The notes beneath the pieces are model-generated. The model saw only the letters and a program-made list of their open reading frames with translations. It did no database searches and was not told the origin of the DNA. This document shows, one piece after another, positions 1 through 9,001 of a stretch of 64,000 nt of DNA. A program made the position numbers and the translations under genes. Position 1 is the stretch's first letter; each line of letters starts with the position of its first letter. Source of the stretch: Candidatus Flexifilum breve (lineage in GTDB: Bacteria; Chloroflexota; Anaerolineae; Aggregatilineales; Phototrophicaceae); NCBI GenBank assembly GCA_016717205.1, contig JADKGC010000004.1, positions 186,001 through 250,000 of the forward strand, given 5' to 3'.

Positions 1-82
1 TGGTGGTTTTGTCGTACCCGTAATGGGTGATCAAGTCATTTGCCGCATCCAGAATGCGACCTGCGCGTTCGGCGTCGACCAT
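1..82 (-). CDS. TetR/AcrR-family transcriptional regulator, N-terminal fragment
   Basis: Reading leftward from an ATG at 82, the 27 visible codons begin MVDAERAGRILDAANDLI and continue ITHYGYDKTT. This is the classic first helix and turn of a TetR-type DNA-binding domain (a run such as RILDAA..L....GYDKTT). A GAGGGCT sequence just upstream of the ATG can act as ribosome binding site. The rest of the gene lies outside the window, so ligand and targets are unknown. A strong palindrome sits 16 bases upstream of the start (98-123), which suggests autoregulation, the usual arrangement in this family. The family call rests on 27 residues only. Confidence 0.72.
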   Translation of the reverse strand, partial: MVDAERAGRILDAANDLITHYGYDKTT

Positions 83-97
83 AGCCCTCGTGACTGA

Positions 98-123
98 TTG
101 ACCAGAATCGTCAAACTGGTCAA
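98..123. promoter_or_regulatory. Perfect 8-bp inverted repeat, probable TetR operator
   Basis: TTGACCAG at 98-105 is followed after 10 bases by its exact reverse complement CTGGTCAA at 116-123. The centre-to-centre spacing and the position directly upstream of the TetR-type start at 82 fit an operator bound by a homodimer. Binding is inferred from position and symmetry only. Confidence 0.6.
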
Positions 124-240
124 ATCATAGCATGAGTGGCGATTTTTGGAGGTCAAGAATGTATTAAAACCCTCAGGAGAAGTGTCGGCCACCGCATTAA
201 ATCTGTAAAAAAATTACACCTACCAGTTTCTTTATGAAAC

Positions 241-269
241 TTAAGAATAGTTAAGATTTATGCTATATA
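241..269 (+). promoter_or_regulatory. Probable sigma-70 type promoter for the secreted protein at 313
   Basis: TTAAGA at 241-246 and TATATA at 264-269 are separated by 17 bases. The -10 is preceded by TGC, giving an extended -10. The stretch 180-300 is markedly AT-rich compared with the rest of the window. A ribosome binding site (AAAGGGAT) lies at about 300-307, before the ATG at 313. Confidence 0.5.
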
Positions 270-312
270 ACAACGAACTCCATATCGTAATAGCCGTACT
301 AAAGGGATCAAA

Positions 313-1138
313 ATGTCTCGACCCCGCTTGATCGTACTTACCCTGCTGCTTATCCTTGTCTTGGTCGTTGGGAGCAGCGCGTTCGCCGATCCGATCACCG
401 TGACGATCACCAACACCGTGTCCACGACCTCAACCATGACCACACGCATCAACCGGAACGGCGTGCCCTCAGGCTGTGCTGGCAAAGCCTATCCCGGTCC
501 GTTTTGGTTCAGCTTCATCTGGCTACACCGTCGAAGGACCATTCGGTCCGGTGGGCAGCAGCAGCTGCGTCACGGTGACATGGGATACGGGCACCTGCGC
601 AACGAATGTCTTTCCGACAGCCTTCCTCAATGGGTTTGATCCGACCTGGGGTGCGGCGAACGCTGCCAACTATCTGGGTGATGCCGGAAGCAGCACTTCG
701 GGGACTTTCAGTTTTCCCGTCGCGGCGGGCAGTTCGTTTGTGCTCGTCTTTATGAATACCTCCACTTTGTCAGATTGCACCTACAGCTATACGATGACCT
801 ATGACGGGGCAGTCGGGGGAGCAGAATGCACCCTGCCTGTGCCCGAAGGCAGCGTGGTTGGCGATATTCCGTTCAATGCACAGGTCTACTATGCACCGGG
901 CAGTGCTTCACCGGGCGTGCTCCTCAACCCCGGGACGTACATTGTCATCGGTCAGGACGTGAGCGAAACCTACTATCAGATCGTGCTCGCCTGCCAGTAT
1001 GTGTGGGTGCTCAAGTCCAACGTGCAGCCCAGCTACCAACCGCCGCAGAACGGCGCCGCCTTGCCAACCCGGATTGTCGACGCGCCGAGCGGTGATACCT
1101 CGGCTGCCGGTGGGGCGAACGACCTCGGCAGTTCATAA
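313..1138 (+). pseudogene. Secreted protein with C-terminal SH3b-like module, one-base frameshift
   Basis: The 5' frame from ATG 313 encodes a clear signal peptide (LIVLTLLLILVLVVG then SSAFA) and mature residues up to about CAGKAYPGP. The remainder, to the stop at 1136-1138, is in the next frame. The switch is at a run of four T at 502-505: reading three T restores AYPGP-FGSASSGYTVEG. The C-terminal part (nt 826-1062, starting CTLPVP) matches the tails of the proteins at 32908 and 53260: an L-x-P-G-T strand, then an aromatic-rich strand with a Cys (VLACQYVWVL), and an end PPQNGAALP like the NGAPLP of 32908. This resembles a divergent bacterial SH3b domain. No enzymatic motif is seen. The break may be a homopolymer sequencing error rather than true decay. 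A bidirectional terminator follows. Confidence 0.6.
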
Positions 1139-1155
1139 GCTCGTACAGTCTCCAG

Positions 1156-1198
1156 AATCAAAATGGGCGATCCACTATGGGATCGCCCATTTTTGATT
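1156..1198. terminator. Bidirectional intrinsic terminator between convergent genes
   Basis: The arms AATCAAAATGGGCGATCC and GGATCGCCCATTTTTGATT form an almost perfect 18-bp stem with a short loop. A/T runs on both sides let it serve the + gene ending at 1138 and the - gene ending at 1211. Confidence 0.85.
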
Positions 1199-1210
1199 CA
1201 CGGTCGTTCG

Positions 1211-3061
1211 CTAGTTCCCCGCCTCAAGCCCCGGTTTGGGCGTTGGCAGCAGCGACAATTCCTCACCGTCGAGGATCAGCGTGACTTCCGGTGTGGGCAT
1301 GCCATACTGATCGAAGAAGGCGCGGATCTCATCCGCCATCAGTTCTTCTTTGTCCAGCAGCAGCGCCTGCAGCCCCTTGACGACCTCGGCGTTTTCGCGC
1401 AGCGCGCGCCGCGTCTCGTTCAACACGCGCTGATACGTCTCTTCCATCGCGCTCATCATCTCGGGTGGCAGGCTGCCAAACGTGCCATCGGGCTTGAGGC
1501 GCATCGACAGCGACCCGCCGAGCGGCCCGAGCATGCCGGCGAGCGCCATCATGTTGAGGCGCTGGCGCACATAGCTGAAGTCACCGCCCACGCCGAGCGT
1601 TTGATTCTGTTCGCCGCAGAACTCGATTTCGGCGGCTTTCCCGGCGACGGCCACGCGCAGCGCGTTGTAGTATTCGTCACGCGTATTCAGTCCCTGGAAC
1701 GATTCGCGCGCCGGGTAGCTCACCACATGACCGAAGGCCATGCCCTGACGCACGATCGTGATGCGGCTGATGCGGTGATGCGGTTGGAAGACGCGCACGG
1801 CGACCGCGTGCCCCGCCTCATGGAAGGCGAGGCGAGCTTTCGCCTCTTTCGACAGGTTCTTAATCGGGTTGCGCACACCCATTTCGTGTTCGGGCTTCGC
1901 ACGCTGGAAGTCGGCGTAGGTCATGAAGCGCCGACCCGCGAACAGGGCATAGCGCAGCGTTTCGTTGAGCAGGTACTTGATGTCGGCAGGGGTGTAGCCC
2001 GGCGTCTCCGACGACAGGATGACCGGATCCAGCGATTCGTCGTGCGCCATCTTCGACAGGTAGTACTCGAAAATATCGCGGCGACCGAGCGCGTCCGGCG
2101 CGTCAATGCGCAGCTTCTTGTCGAAGCGACCGGGGCGCAGGAGCGCGGCATCGAGCGCGCTGATGCGATTAGTCGCGCCAATGGTCAGCACGCGCTTATC
2201 TGGCTTGGGCGGGATGCGACGCAGGAACGTCTTGTAGAACCACGTGCGCAGGCGCGCCTGCCAGCCATGTTCACCGCTGAAACCGCTCATCTGGCTGAGC
2301 ATGGTGTTGAGCAGGGCGGGATCGCCGCCCATGCCGCCCATGCCTTGCTGCTGATTCAGACCGCCGCCGACCGCGCTCACGCCTGCGCGCGAACCGATCG
2401 AGTCGATTTCGTCGAGGAAGATGACCGCCGCGCCGTACTCCCGCGCGGCCTTGCGCGCTTTGCGGTACATGAAGATCACGCGCAGCGAACTCGTCCCCAT
2501 GAACATCCCTTGCAGCGATGAGGTGTCCACATAGAAGAAGGGGACGCCTGCCTCAGTGCTGATCGCCTGCGCCAGCCACGTCTTGCCCGTACCGGGCGGC
2601 CCTTCCAGCAGCAGACCGTTGAGCGGTTCGCCGCCCGCGCCTTCAAACGCCTTGACACCGCGCAGCAGCGTGACGATTTGCTGCGCGTGTTCGAGGATTT
2701 CCGGCTGGCCGCGATAATCCTTGAAGCCGACGCCTTCCGCGCCCGGCATAATCGTGTACTGGCGCGGGCGGCCTAGGAACCAGAACATGAGCACGAACTG
2801 GAAGATCGCGCTGCCGAGCAGCACGGCGAGCTGCAGCACAAACCCCGCCGCGGAGAGCAAAAACGTCATGAACCCGGCGTCGAACAGGGCATACGCGAAC
2901 AGCGCGATGATCCCGATCCACAGCCAGAAATTGGTCAGGAAGCGGAAGATGCGGTTGGGCAGGCGATTCCGCTGGTCGACCAGCGTCGCCTCATGCTCCC
3001 AATCGACCGGATCTTTCGTGGGCAGATACTTCTGATTGGGCGCGTGTTTGACGGTCGACAT
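1211..3061 (-). CDS. FtsH-like membrane AAA+ metalloprotease (second of tandem pair)
   Basis: 616 residues. Hydrophobic segments at about 44-67 and 70-98 anchor it in the membrane with almost no loop between them, whereas classical FtsH has a sizeable extracytoplasmic domain. The AAA+ domain shows Walker A GPPGTGKT (154-161), an aromatic pore loop GMFMG (185-189), Walker B VIFLDEID (213-220) and a second-region-of-homology arginine run LLRPGRFD (307-314). The M41 zinc protease site is HEAGH (414-418), with a likely third ligand Asp494 in TLGVGGDF. By family it would unfold and degrade membrane or misfolded proteins using ATP. Relative to FtsH there is an extra basic segment (WYF-rich, residues 266-290) between Walker B and sensor 1. 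Its ATG follows directly on the stop of the upstream paralogue, so translation is probably coupled. It is not the housekeeping FtsH by architecture. Confidence 0.88.
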   Translation of the reverse strand: MSTVKHAPNQKYLPTKDPVDWEHEATLVDQRNRLPNRIFRFLTNFWLWIGIIALFAYALFDAGFMTFLLSAAGFVLQLAVLLGSAIFQFVLMFWFLGRPRQYTIMPGAEGVGFKDYRGQPEILEHAQQIVTLLRGVKAFEGAGGEPLNGLLLEGPPGTGKTWLAQAISTEAGVPFFYVDTSSLQGMFMGTSSLRVIFMYRKARKAAREYGAAVIFLDEIDSIGSRAGVSAVGGGLNQQQGMGGMGGDPALLNTMLSQMSGFSGEHGWQARLRTWFYKTFLRRIPPKPDKRVLTIGATNRISALDAALLRPGRFDKKLRIDAPDALGRRDIFEYYLSKMAHDESLDPVILSSETPGYTPADIKYLLNETLRYALFAGRRFMTYADFQRAKPEHEMGVRNPIKNLSKEAKARLAFHEAGHAVAVRVFQPHHRISRITIVRQGMAFGHVVSYPARESFQGLNTRDEYYNALRVAVAGKAAEIEFCGEQNQTLGVGGDFSYVRQRLNMMALAGMLGPLGGSLSMRLKPDGTFGSLPPEMMSAMEETYQRVLNETRRALRENAEVVKGLQALLLDKEELMADEIRAFFDQYGMPTPEVTLILDGEELSLLPTPKPGLEAGN

Positions 3062-4870
3062 TTACACCACCTCCCCTTCGACCACGTCGGCGGGCGCTTC
3101 CCGGCGCAGCTCGACTTTCGGCGTGTAGAGCCCGTACTGATCGAAGAAGGTTTCGACTTCGTCGGCCAGCATTTCATTCTTCACTTGCAGCACCTTGATC
3201 AATTCTTCAGCCATATCGCGGTGCATGCGGAAGGCCATGCGCACCTCGTCCAGCACCATGCGGAACATCTCTTCCATCGCTTCGCGGGTCTCGTGCGTGG
3301 GGGAACTGCCATCGCCGAGCGCGCCGAACATGCCCGCATCAGCCATCGCCGCCAGCACGGCGCGGATGTTGGCAAAGTCGCCGCCGACGCCGAGCGTCTG
3401 CTCGCCGACGCCGCAGTATTCCATTTCGCCCGCCTTGCCCGCCACGGCGACGCGCAGGCGGTTGACGAGCTGTTCATACGAGCTCATGTAGTCGTATTCT
3501 TCCTGCGCCGGGTACGAGCTCACGTGCCCGTAGGCGAAACCCTGCCGCACAATCGTGATGCGCGAAATGCGGTAGCTGGGACGGAACAACCGGATCGCAA
3601 TCGCGTGGCCAGCTTCGTGCGCGGCGAGGCGGCGTTTGGCCTCCGGTGACAGGTTCTTGATCGGGTTGCGGATGCCCATTTCGTGTTCGGGCTGCGCGAG
3701 GCGAATGTCGCGGATCGACATGGCGATGCGGCCGTCGAACAGGGCATAGCGCAGCGCTTCGTTGAGCAGATATTTGAGGTCGGCGGGGGTGTAGTACGGC
3801 GTTTCCGACGCCAGAATCAGTGGGTCAATCGTCTCGTCGTGGGACATTTTCGACAGGTAGTACTCGAGGATGTCGCGGCGGCCTTCAAGGTCGGGCGCGT
3901 CGATGCGGATCTTCTTGTCGAAACGACCGGGACGCAGCAGCGCGGCGTCGAGGGCGTGCATGCGGTTGGTCGCGCCGATGGTCAGCACGCGCTTTTCCGG
4001 CTTGGGGGGCATGCGCCGCAGCACGTTCTTGTAGAACCACGTGCGCTTGCGCGCCCACCAGCCGTGTTCCAGGCTGAAACCGCTCATCTGCGACAGGAGC
4101 GCGTTGAGCAGCGCGACGTTGCCGCCGCCGGGCATAAACATGATCGGCAGGCGGTTCGGCTGAAAGCCGCGCACACCCGGATCGCCTCCGCTCACGCCGG
4201 CGCGCGAACCGATGGCGTCGATTTCATCCATGAAGATCACTGCCGCGCCGTACTGCCGCGCCGCTTTCCGCGCCTGGGCGTACAAGCGACCGACCTTGAG
4301 CGGCGAAATGCCGAAGAACATCGATTGGAGCGAGGAGGCGTCGAGATAGAAGAAGGGCACGCCCGCTTCCGTGCTGATCGCCTGCGCCAGCCACGTTTTG
4401 CCCGTGCCGGGTGGGCCTTCGAAGAGCATACCGCTCAGCGGTTCGCCACCCGCCTGCTCAAACGCCTTGACGCCGCGCAGCAGCTTGACGACCTGCCGTG
4501 CCTGTTCCAGCAGTTCCGGTTGACCGCGATAGTCTTTGAAGCTCACGCCCTCCGCGCCCGGCATGATCGTGTACTGGCGCGGACGCCCGAGAAACCAGAA
4601 GATGAGGAACAACTGCCCGATAGCCAGCGTCGCCGTGACCACCAAACGCAGGAGCACCGGAGCGACGTTGATGATCGCCTGCATCACGGTCGCGTCGAAC
4701 AGCGCCCACAGGATCAGACCAACGAGGATGGCGCGCCACCACGCCCAGCGGATGAACCGCAGAATGCGGTAGGGCAGGCGTTTGCGGCGCTCGACGAGCG
4801 TCTCTTCATCTTGCCACGCGTATCGTTTGGTCGATAAAGCCTTGTCGTCGGTTGGTTTCACCAGTGCCAT
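3062..4870 (-). CDS. FtsH-like membrane AAA+ metalloprotease (first of tandem pair)
   Basis: 602 residues, clearly paralogous to the downstream gene over its whole length. Two to three hydrophobic segments lie at about 43-95. Walker A GPPGTGKT is at 152-159, pore loop SMFFG near 183-187, Walker B VIFMDEID at 211-218, arginine-finger region LLRPGRFD at 311-318, zinc motif HEAGH at 418-422 and Asp498 in TLGVGGDF. It has the same basic insertion before sensor 1 (residues 270-292) and a Pro/Met/Gly-rich insertion after Walker B (226-252). The stop codon abuts the ATG of the next gene with no intergenic base. All catalytic residues are present in both copies, so both should be active. A mixed hexamer like the organellar AAA proteases is possible but is only inference. 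Confidence 0.88.
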   Translation of the reverse strand: MALVKPTDDKALSTKRYAWQDEETLVERRKRLPYRILRFIRWAWWRAILVGLILWALFDATVMQAIINVAPVLLRLVVTATLAIGQLFLIFWFLGRPRQYTIMPGAEGVSFKDYRGQPELLEQARQVVKLLRGVKAFEQAGGEPLSGMLFEGPPGTGKTWLAQAISTEAGVPFFYLDASSLQSMFFGISPLKVGRLYAQARKAARQYGAAVIFMDEIDAIGSRAGVSGGDPGVRGFQPNRLPIMFMPGGGNVALLNALLSQMSGFSLEHGWWARKRTWFYKNVLRRMPPKPEKRVLTIGATNRMHALDAALLRPGRFDKKIRIDAPDLEGRRDILEYYLSKMSHDETIDPLILASETPYYTPADLKYLLNEALRYALFDGRIAMSIRDIRLAQPEHEMGIRNPIKNLSPEAKRRLAAHEAGHAIAIRLFRPSYRISRITIVRQGFAYGHVSSYPAQEEYDYMSSYEQLVNRLRVAVAGKAGEMEYCGVGEQTLGVGGDFANIRAVLAAMADAGMFGALGDGSSPTHETREAMEEMFRMVLDEVRMAFRMHRDMAEELIKVLQVKNEMLADEVETFFDQYGLYTPKVELRREAPADVVEGEVV

Positions 4871-5031
4871 ACAAAACTCTCACATGAACTTGTTTATACA
4901 CTCGGGAAATTCTGATGAGAAAGGGCGTTGTCGGAACAGCCGACATCAGTTAGAGCAGCCTCTCGGTGAGAGAAAGCGAGCCAGGACGACGCTGGTGTCG
5001 CCCTGCGAGAGGGATCTGACGGGCTCATGGG

Positions 5032-5697
5032 TTACTGCGCGGCGTTCGGATCAGGCAGCATGAACATCGGGTGATTCGGCTGCCCCTCGTACAACACGAC
5101 ATCGCGCGGGCTGACATAGTCGAGCGTGCCCGTCACGATCAGATCATAGAAGGTGGCGAGGCTGCGCTGCCCGGCGAGGTATTCGGCGGCGTCCGCGCGG
5201 TCAATCTGCGCGGTGGCGACCACCAATCCGACATAGCTTGCGCCGTTGTTCAGCGTGTTGATGGTGTTGGGCACGAGCAGGCGCACCTGCAGGATGTCGG
5301 TGTCCCGGCTGGCCGTCATTGTCCCCTGCCACGTTAGTTCCATGATGCGGCGGATGCCATCGGCAATCGCGATCTGGCCTTCCTGCGTGTTGGAGTCAAC
5401 ATTCGGCGGCGACCACAGCAGGTTCACCTGAAAGGTTCGCGCCTCGCCATCTTTGCGAATTTCGATGATATCGACGGTGCCGCTCGCCTGTTCAATGCGA
5501 TCCGCGGCAGCGGTTAAAGCGGGGTCGCTGGCTCCGGTTTTATCCGCCATGACTAACTCAAGCGATTGGACGGCCGCGTCGGCCTGCTGATCCCCGGCCG
5601 CCTGGCCAGTCAGCACGCGCAGACCTTCCATGCGGCTGCATCCGGCAATGAGGAACGCGGCCATTAGGGCAAGTGTGAGGGGCAGAACCCGGCGCAT
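5032..5697 (-). CDS. Putative lipoprotein of unknown function
   Basis: 221 residues. The N-terminus MRRVLPLTLALMAAFLIAGC is a textbook lipoprotein signal with lipobox LIAGC, so Cys20 should be lipidated and the protein held at the outer face of the membrane. The rest is soluble, about 200 residues, with mixed alpha/beta character and no motif I recognise. An AAGGA ribosome binding site precedes the ATG. It lies upstream of the FtsH-like pair on the same strand but 160 bases away, so co-transcription is possible, not shown. Confidence 0.75.
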   Translation of the reverse strand: MRRVLPLTLALMAAFLIAGCSRMEGLRVLTGQAAGDQQADAAVQSLELVMADKTGASDPALTAAADRIEQASGTVDIIEIRKDGEARTFQVNLLWSPPNVDSNTQEGQIAIADGIRRIMELTWQGTMTASRDTDILQVRLLVPNTINTLNNGASYVGLVVATAQIDRADAAEYLAGQRSLATFYDLIVTGTLDYVSPRDVVLYEGQPNHPMFMLPDPNAAQ

Positions 5698-5926
5698 GGG
5701 ATATTCCTTGAGTATGAGATTATTTCCGGGCGATCAATTACAGCTTAACACGAATTAACGTAAAAATGCCTAACTTCGGATGAGAGTCTTTACAACGATT
5801 CCTGAAGTCATTTGTTCACATTCACCAACAAAGCCCCCTATTTCGCGGGGCTAGCATCAGAATTGATGCTTTATAATAGAACAAGGGTGTGGAAAAGGTT
5901 CATTTTCCACCGAAAAGGAGCGTTCA

Positions 5927-7150
5927 GTGAAGACGTTATGGGGACGCTTGCTCGTCTTGATCTGTGTGGTCGCGGTGAGCATGGGCGCAGCAGCGCAGGC
6001 TTCGCCGTTGTTAGCGTTTGTCAATCTTTCCGGGCAGTTGGTCGTCAGCAGCGGGGATGGGGGTTTCCGCTGGATCGTGACCAACCCCGGTGAAACGCTG
6101 GTCGATGGGTTCGAATGGGCGGATGGGCGCGTCGTCTTCGCCGTGTATGATGGCGGCGAAATCAGCGTGCGTGTGGCCGACCCGAACGCGCAATCGGCCT
6201 ATGAAATTGGCCGCGGGGCGGGGAGCAGTATCGCCTTTGGCGGCGTGGCGCAGAACGCGGCGGTCGTCGCCTTTGACGGTCGCTTGGCCGTTTTCGACTT
6301 AAACGGTGGGGGCGGTGGCGAACTCGGTGTGAGCGGAACGCTCGCGGAACAGGCCACCAACGGCGGGATGATCTTCTTCCGCGGCAGCGACGGCAACTAC
6401 GCCTTGATCGCGCCGAACGGCGGGTCATTTACACCGCTCGGCTTCGCCAGTGATCCGAACGCGCCGTTCATTAATCTCTGGTCGGGGTCGCTGGTCGCCT
6501 ATGCCGACTATGGCATCGGCAGCAGCCTGGCCGTGACGGATGCCAACAGCGGCGCGACGGTCACGCTGGCGAACACCGGCTCGATCCCGCTGCTGCCGCT
6601 GGCCTGGACGGGGTCAACGCTCATCTATCGCGGGTCGAGCGGCACGGTGCTGGCGGCGGATCTGTCAGGCATCAATTCCGGCGCGAATCCGCTGGAGACC
6701 GGGGTCGACTTCCTGCCGGGCAGCGCAACCGAGGTGCAAACCGATGGCCGCTACGCCTATTTCCTCGACGGTGAAACGGTCGGCGCGGTGGATCTCGGCT
6801 GTTTGAATCGCGGTGACTGCCTGAACAGCGTGCAAATCATCGGCGGGCAGGCCGCGCCGGAGACCGTTCTCGCTGTGAGTGGGCGCTTGCTCACGTACAC
6901 GGGCTACAGCGGCAACGCGTATGATCTCGCCAGCCGCGAACTGCGTGCGGTTGATCTTGGCTGTTTGAGCGGTCAATGCCAGCCGGCCAGCGTGGCGGGC
7001 GGCGCGACGGCGGGTTACTTGTCGCCCGATGGCAGTTTCGTCACCGTGCAGGATGTGAACGGCGGCCTGAGCGCGGTCAATCTGCGCGCGGGCGGCCTCG
7101 GCTACCTGTCCGATGGCGGCGAACTGCTCAGCGTGCGCTGGTCAGAATAA
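5927..7150 (+). CDS. Secreted beta-propeller-like protein
   Basis: 407 residues starting at GTG 5927, chosen because AAAAGGAG (5913-5920) sits six bases upstream. A possible -10 TATAAT lies at 5872-5877. A signal peptide (LLVLICVVAVSMGAAAQA) is followed by a Gly/Ser/Val-rich beta sequence made of repeated strands. Two near-identical blades contain AVDLGCLNRGDC and AVDLGCLSGQC, each with a Cys pair likely to form a disulfide. Phrases such as GYLSPDGSFVTV resemble the WD40-like/TolB-type propeller repeats. No catalytic residue is recognisable. It is probably an exported binding or structural protein. A hairpin terminator follows at 7171. Confidence 0.7.
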   Translation: MKTLWGRLLVLICVVAVSMGAAAQASPLLAFVNLSGQLVVSSGDGGFRWIVTNPGETLVDGFEWADGRVVFAVYDGGEISVRVADPNAQSAYEIGRGAGSSIAFGGVAQNAAVVAFDGRLAVFDLNGGGGGELGVSGTLAEQATNGGMIFFRGSDGNYALIAPNGGSFTPLGFASDPNAPFINLWSGSLVAYADYGIGSSLAVTDANSGATVTLANTGSIPLLPLAWTGSTLIYRGSSGTVLAADLSGINSGANPLETGVDFLPGSATEVQTDGRYAYFLDGETVGAVDLGCLNRGDCLNSVQIIGGQAAPETVLAVSGRLLTYTGYSGNAYDLASRELRAVDLGCLSGQCQPASVAGGATAGYLSPDGSFVTVQDVNGGLSAVNLRAGGLGYLSDGGELLSVRWSE

Positions 7151-7170
7151 TCTACTTTGATCCGTGGCGG

Positions 7171-7200
7171 ACGGACGCGAGGAATCGCGTCCGTTTTATT
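7171..7200 (+). terminator. Intrinsic terminator after the propeller gene
   Basis: ACGGACGCGA and TCGCGTCCGT form a 10-bp perfect stem closed by a GGAA tetraloop, followed by TTTATTT. Confidence 0.85.
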
Positions 7201-7271
7201 TCCAGAACCCGATCAAAAATGAATGCTTGCACAGAACTCGACCATTCCAGCACAAGATTACACCAACTGCG

Positions 7272-7301
7272 TTGAACCGAAATCCGCGGCGCGTGTACAA
7301 T
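7272..7301 (+). promoter_or_regulatory. Probable promoter for the DUF3352-like gene
   Basis: TTGAAC (7272-7277) and TACAAT (7296-7301) are spaced by 18 bases. Transcription would start near 7308 with a leader of about 30 bases. Confidence 0.55.
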
Positions 7302-7336
7302 CAAAAGAATTCGATAGCTGAATGGACACGCGCCCC

Positions 7337-9001
7337 ATGAAACGCTCACTGTGGATGATCACCCTGATCGTACTGCTGGCTTTCCCTACGCTGACCTTCG
7401 CGCAGACCACGCTCGCGTACATCAACTGGATTCCGGCTGATTTTGACGGGTTCGTGCGCGTGTCGATGGATGACCCGGCGTTGGCGCTGCGGCGGCTGAA
7501 CTTCGGCCTGTTCGTGGCGGCGTCGCTGGAATGGGCGCGCTTTCCGAATCTGAGTGAGACGCCCACGCTCGACCAGTATTTTCCGCTCGACATGCTCGAC
7601 CTTGAAACGGCCTCGTTTGGCACGAATGTGGCACCGTGGCTGGGGGACGAAGTCGTGATCGCCTACCGCGACCTGAATGCCGACTTTCAAGCCGACCAGA
7701 CGCTGATGATTCTTCCGACCTACGACTCGTTTACATCGGCGTTCCGGCTGCGCAGCGCCATTCAGGCGCAGGATTTCCTACAGCGCGACCCGTACCGCGA
7801 CACCATCATTTATGTGGGCGACCGCACCGCGATTGCCTTCACGCCGCAAGCCATTCTGATCGCTTCGGAAGACATCCTCGAGGCGACCATCGACATGATG
7901 CTCGATGGTGGCACGGCGCTCACCGCTGACCCACAGTACCAGCAGATCACCGCGCAGCTTTCCGCCGAAGCACCGATCACGGCGTACATCACTGGGGATG
8001 CCGTCGGGAATGCGCTGCCTATGCTGCTCGGCGGCGACAACGACGCGCTCCTCGGCGTGTTGGGCGGCGCGCTCGGCCCGGAGGGTGGTACGTTCGGCGC
8101 GCTGCTCACGGGTGCGCCGACGGCGATGGGCTTGAGTTTCAACCCGAACATGGTGTCGCTGCAAGAGGTCGAGGCGCGTGTTGTGTTGGCGACGGAGAGC
8201 GGTACGGTCGCCGCGCTGGATCCGGCTGTGCTCGACTTCATCCCACGCAGCGCCATGATCGTCTACAGCGGCGCGGACGGCGCGACGCTGGGCGAACACG
8301 CGCTGACGGCGCTGCCGCTCGGGTCGTTCATCCCGGCGGCGCTGGCCTCCTTCGGCGTGCAGCCTATTCCCGGGGAGGTGCTGCCGCTGCCCACTAGCGA
8401 GCAGATCACGATGGTGATTGAGCGTTTCACGGCGGCGTTGGGGGATACCACCAATGTCGATTTGCGCGCGGATGTGCTGGCGCATCTGAACGGCAGCTTT
8501 GCGCTCGCGGTTATCCCGCGCCCGAATAACCCGCTTCCCGTGTGGAATTTGCCCGTCGAAGTGCTGCTGGTCGCGCAGGTGGATAACGCCGACGCTACGG
8601 TCGATTCGCTGCTCGCGCTGATCGAGAGCTTCACTGCTGATCGCTTCACGCGGGAGCGGGTCGATGGCAACCCCATGTTCACGCTGACCGTGCCCGACTC
8701 GGAGACGGCGCTGCTGCAGATCGGCTCGGTCGACAACTGGCTGCTGATCGGCCTCGGCGCTTCGGTCGATGCAGCGCTGGCGGCGCAGCGCGGTGACAAC
8801 CGCCTGACCGCGCAGTCGCGGTGGTCGGCGCTGGCGGAAGAGATGCCGCCGAACGTGTATGTCGACCTCAACAGCTATTTCAACACCTTCTTCCCACCCG
8901 AAGGCGGCACGACCCAGAGCAGTTTCTCGCAGATGGGGTTGTACTGGCAGGCGCTGGATGGCGGCCTGTTCCAGATCGACGCGGTGGTCACACTGCCGTA
9001 A
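7337..9001 (+). CDS. Exported DUF3352-like protein
   Basis: About 554 residues from ATG 7337 (MKRSLWMITLIVLL...FAQ signal peptide). An in-frame ATG at 7322 adds five residues and cannot be excluded, as neither has a good ribosome binding site. The mature protein alternates alpha/beta units with phrases typical of DUF3352 proteins: an opening about the value of a measured score (IPADFDGFVRVSMDD), then PWLGDEVVIAY, and repeated motifs of the kind DDWLLIG (here DNWLLIGLG), with PPNVYVDLNSYF near the end. The family is uncharacterised, widespread in Cyanobacteria and Chloroflexota, and presumed extracytoplasmic. The family assignment is by memory of the pattern. Confidence 0.68.
   Translation: MKRSLWMITLIVLLAFPTLTFAQTTLAYINWIPADFDGFVRVSMDDPALALRRLNFGLFVAASLEWARFPNLSETPTLDQYFPLDMLDLETASFGTNVAPWLGDEVVIAYRDLNADFQADQTLMILPTYDSFTSAFRLRSAIQAQDFLQRDPYRDTIIYVGDRTAIAFTPQAILIASEDILEATIDMMLDGGTALTADPQYQQITAQLSAEAPITAYITGDAVGNALPMLLGGDNDALLGVLGGALGPEGGTFGALLTGAPTAMGLSFNPNMVSLQEVEARVVLATESGTVAALDPAVLDFIPRSAMIVYSGADGATLGEHALTALPLGSFIPAALASFGVQPIPGEVLPLPTSEQITMVIERFTAALGDTTNVDLRADVLAHLNGSFALAVIPRPNNPLPVWNLPVEVLLVAQVDNADATVDSLLALIESFTADRFTRERVDGNPMFTLTVPDSETALLQIGSVDNWLLIGLGASVDAALAAQRGDNRLTAQSRWSALAEEMPPNVYVDLNSYFNTFFPPEGGTTQSSFSQMGLYWQALDGGLFQIDAVVTLP

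Noticed and set aside
1163..2521. A 452-codon open frame on the + strand inside the FtsH-like gene
   Set aside because: It is antisense to the AAA+ protease, has low-complexity Arg/His-rich composition and no ribosome binding site. Such frames are common opposite GC-rich genes.
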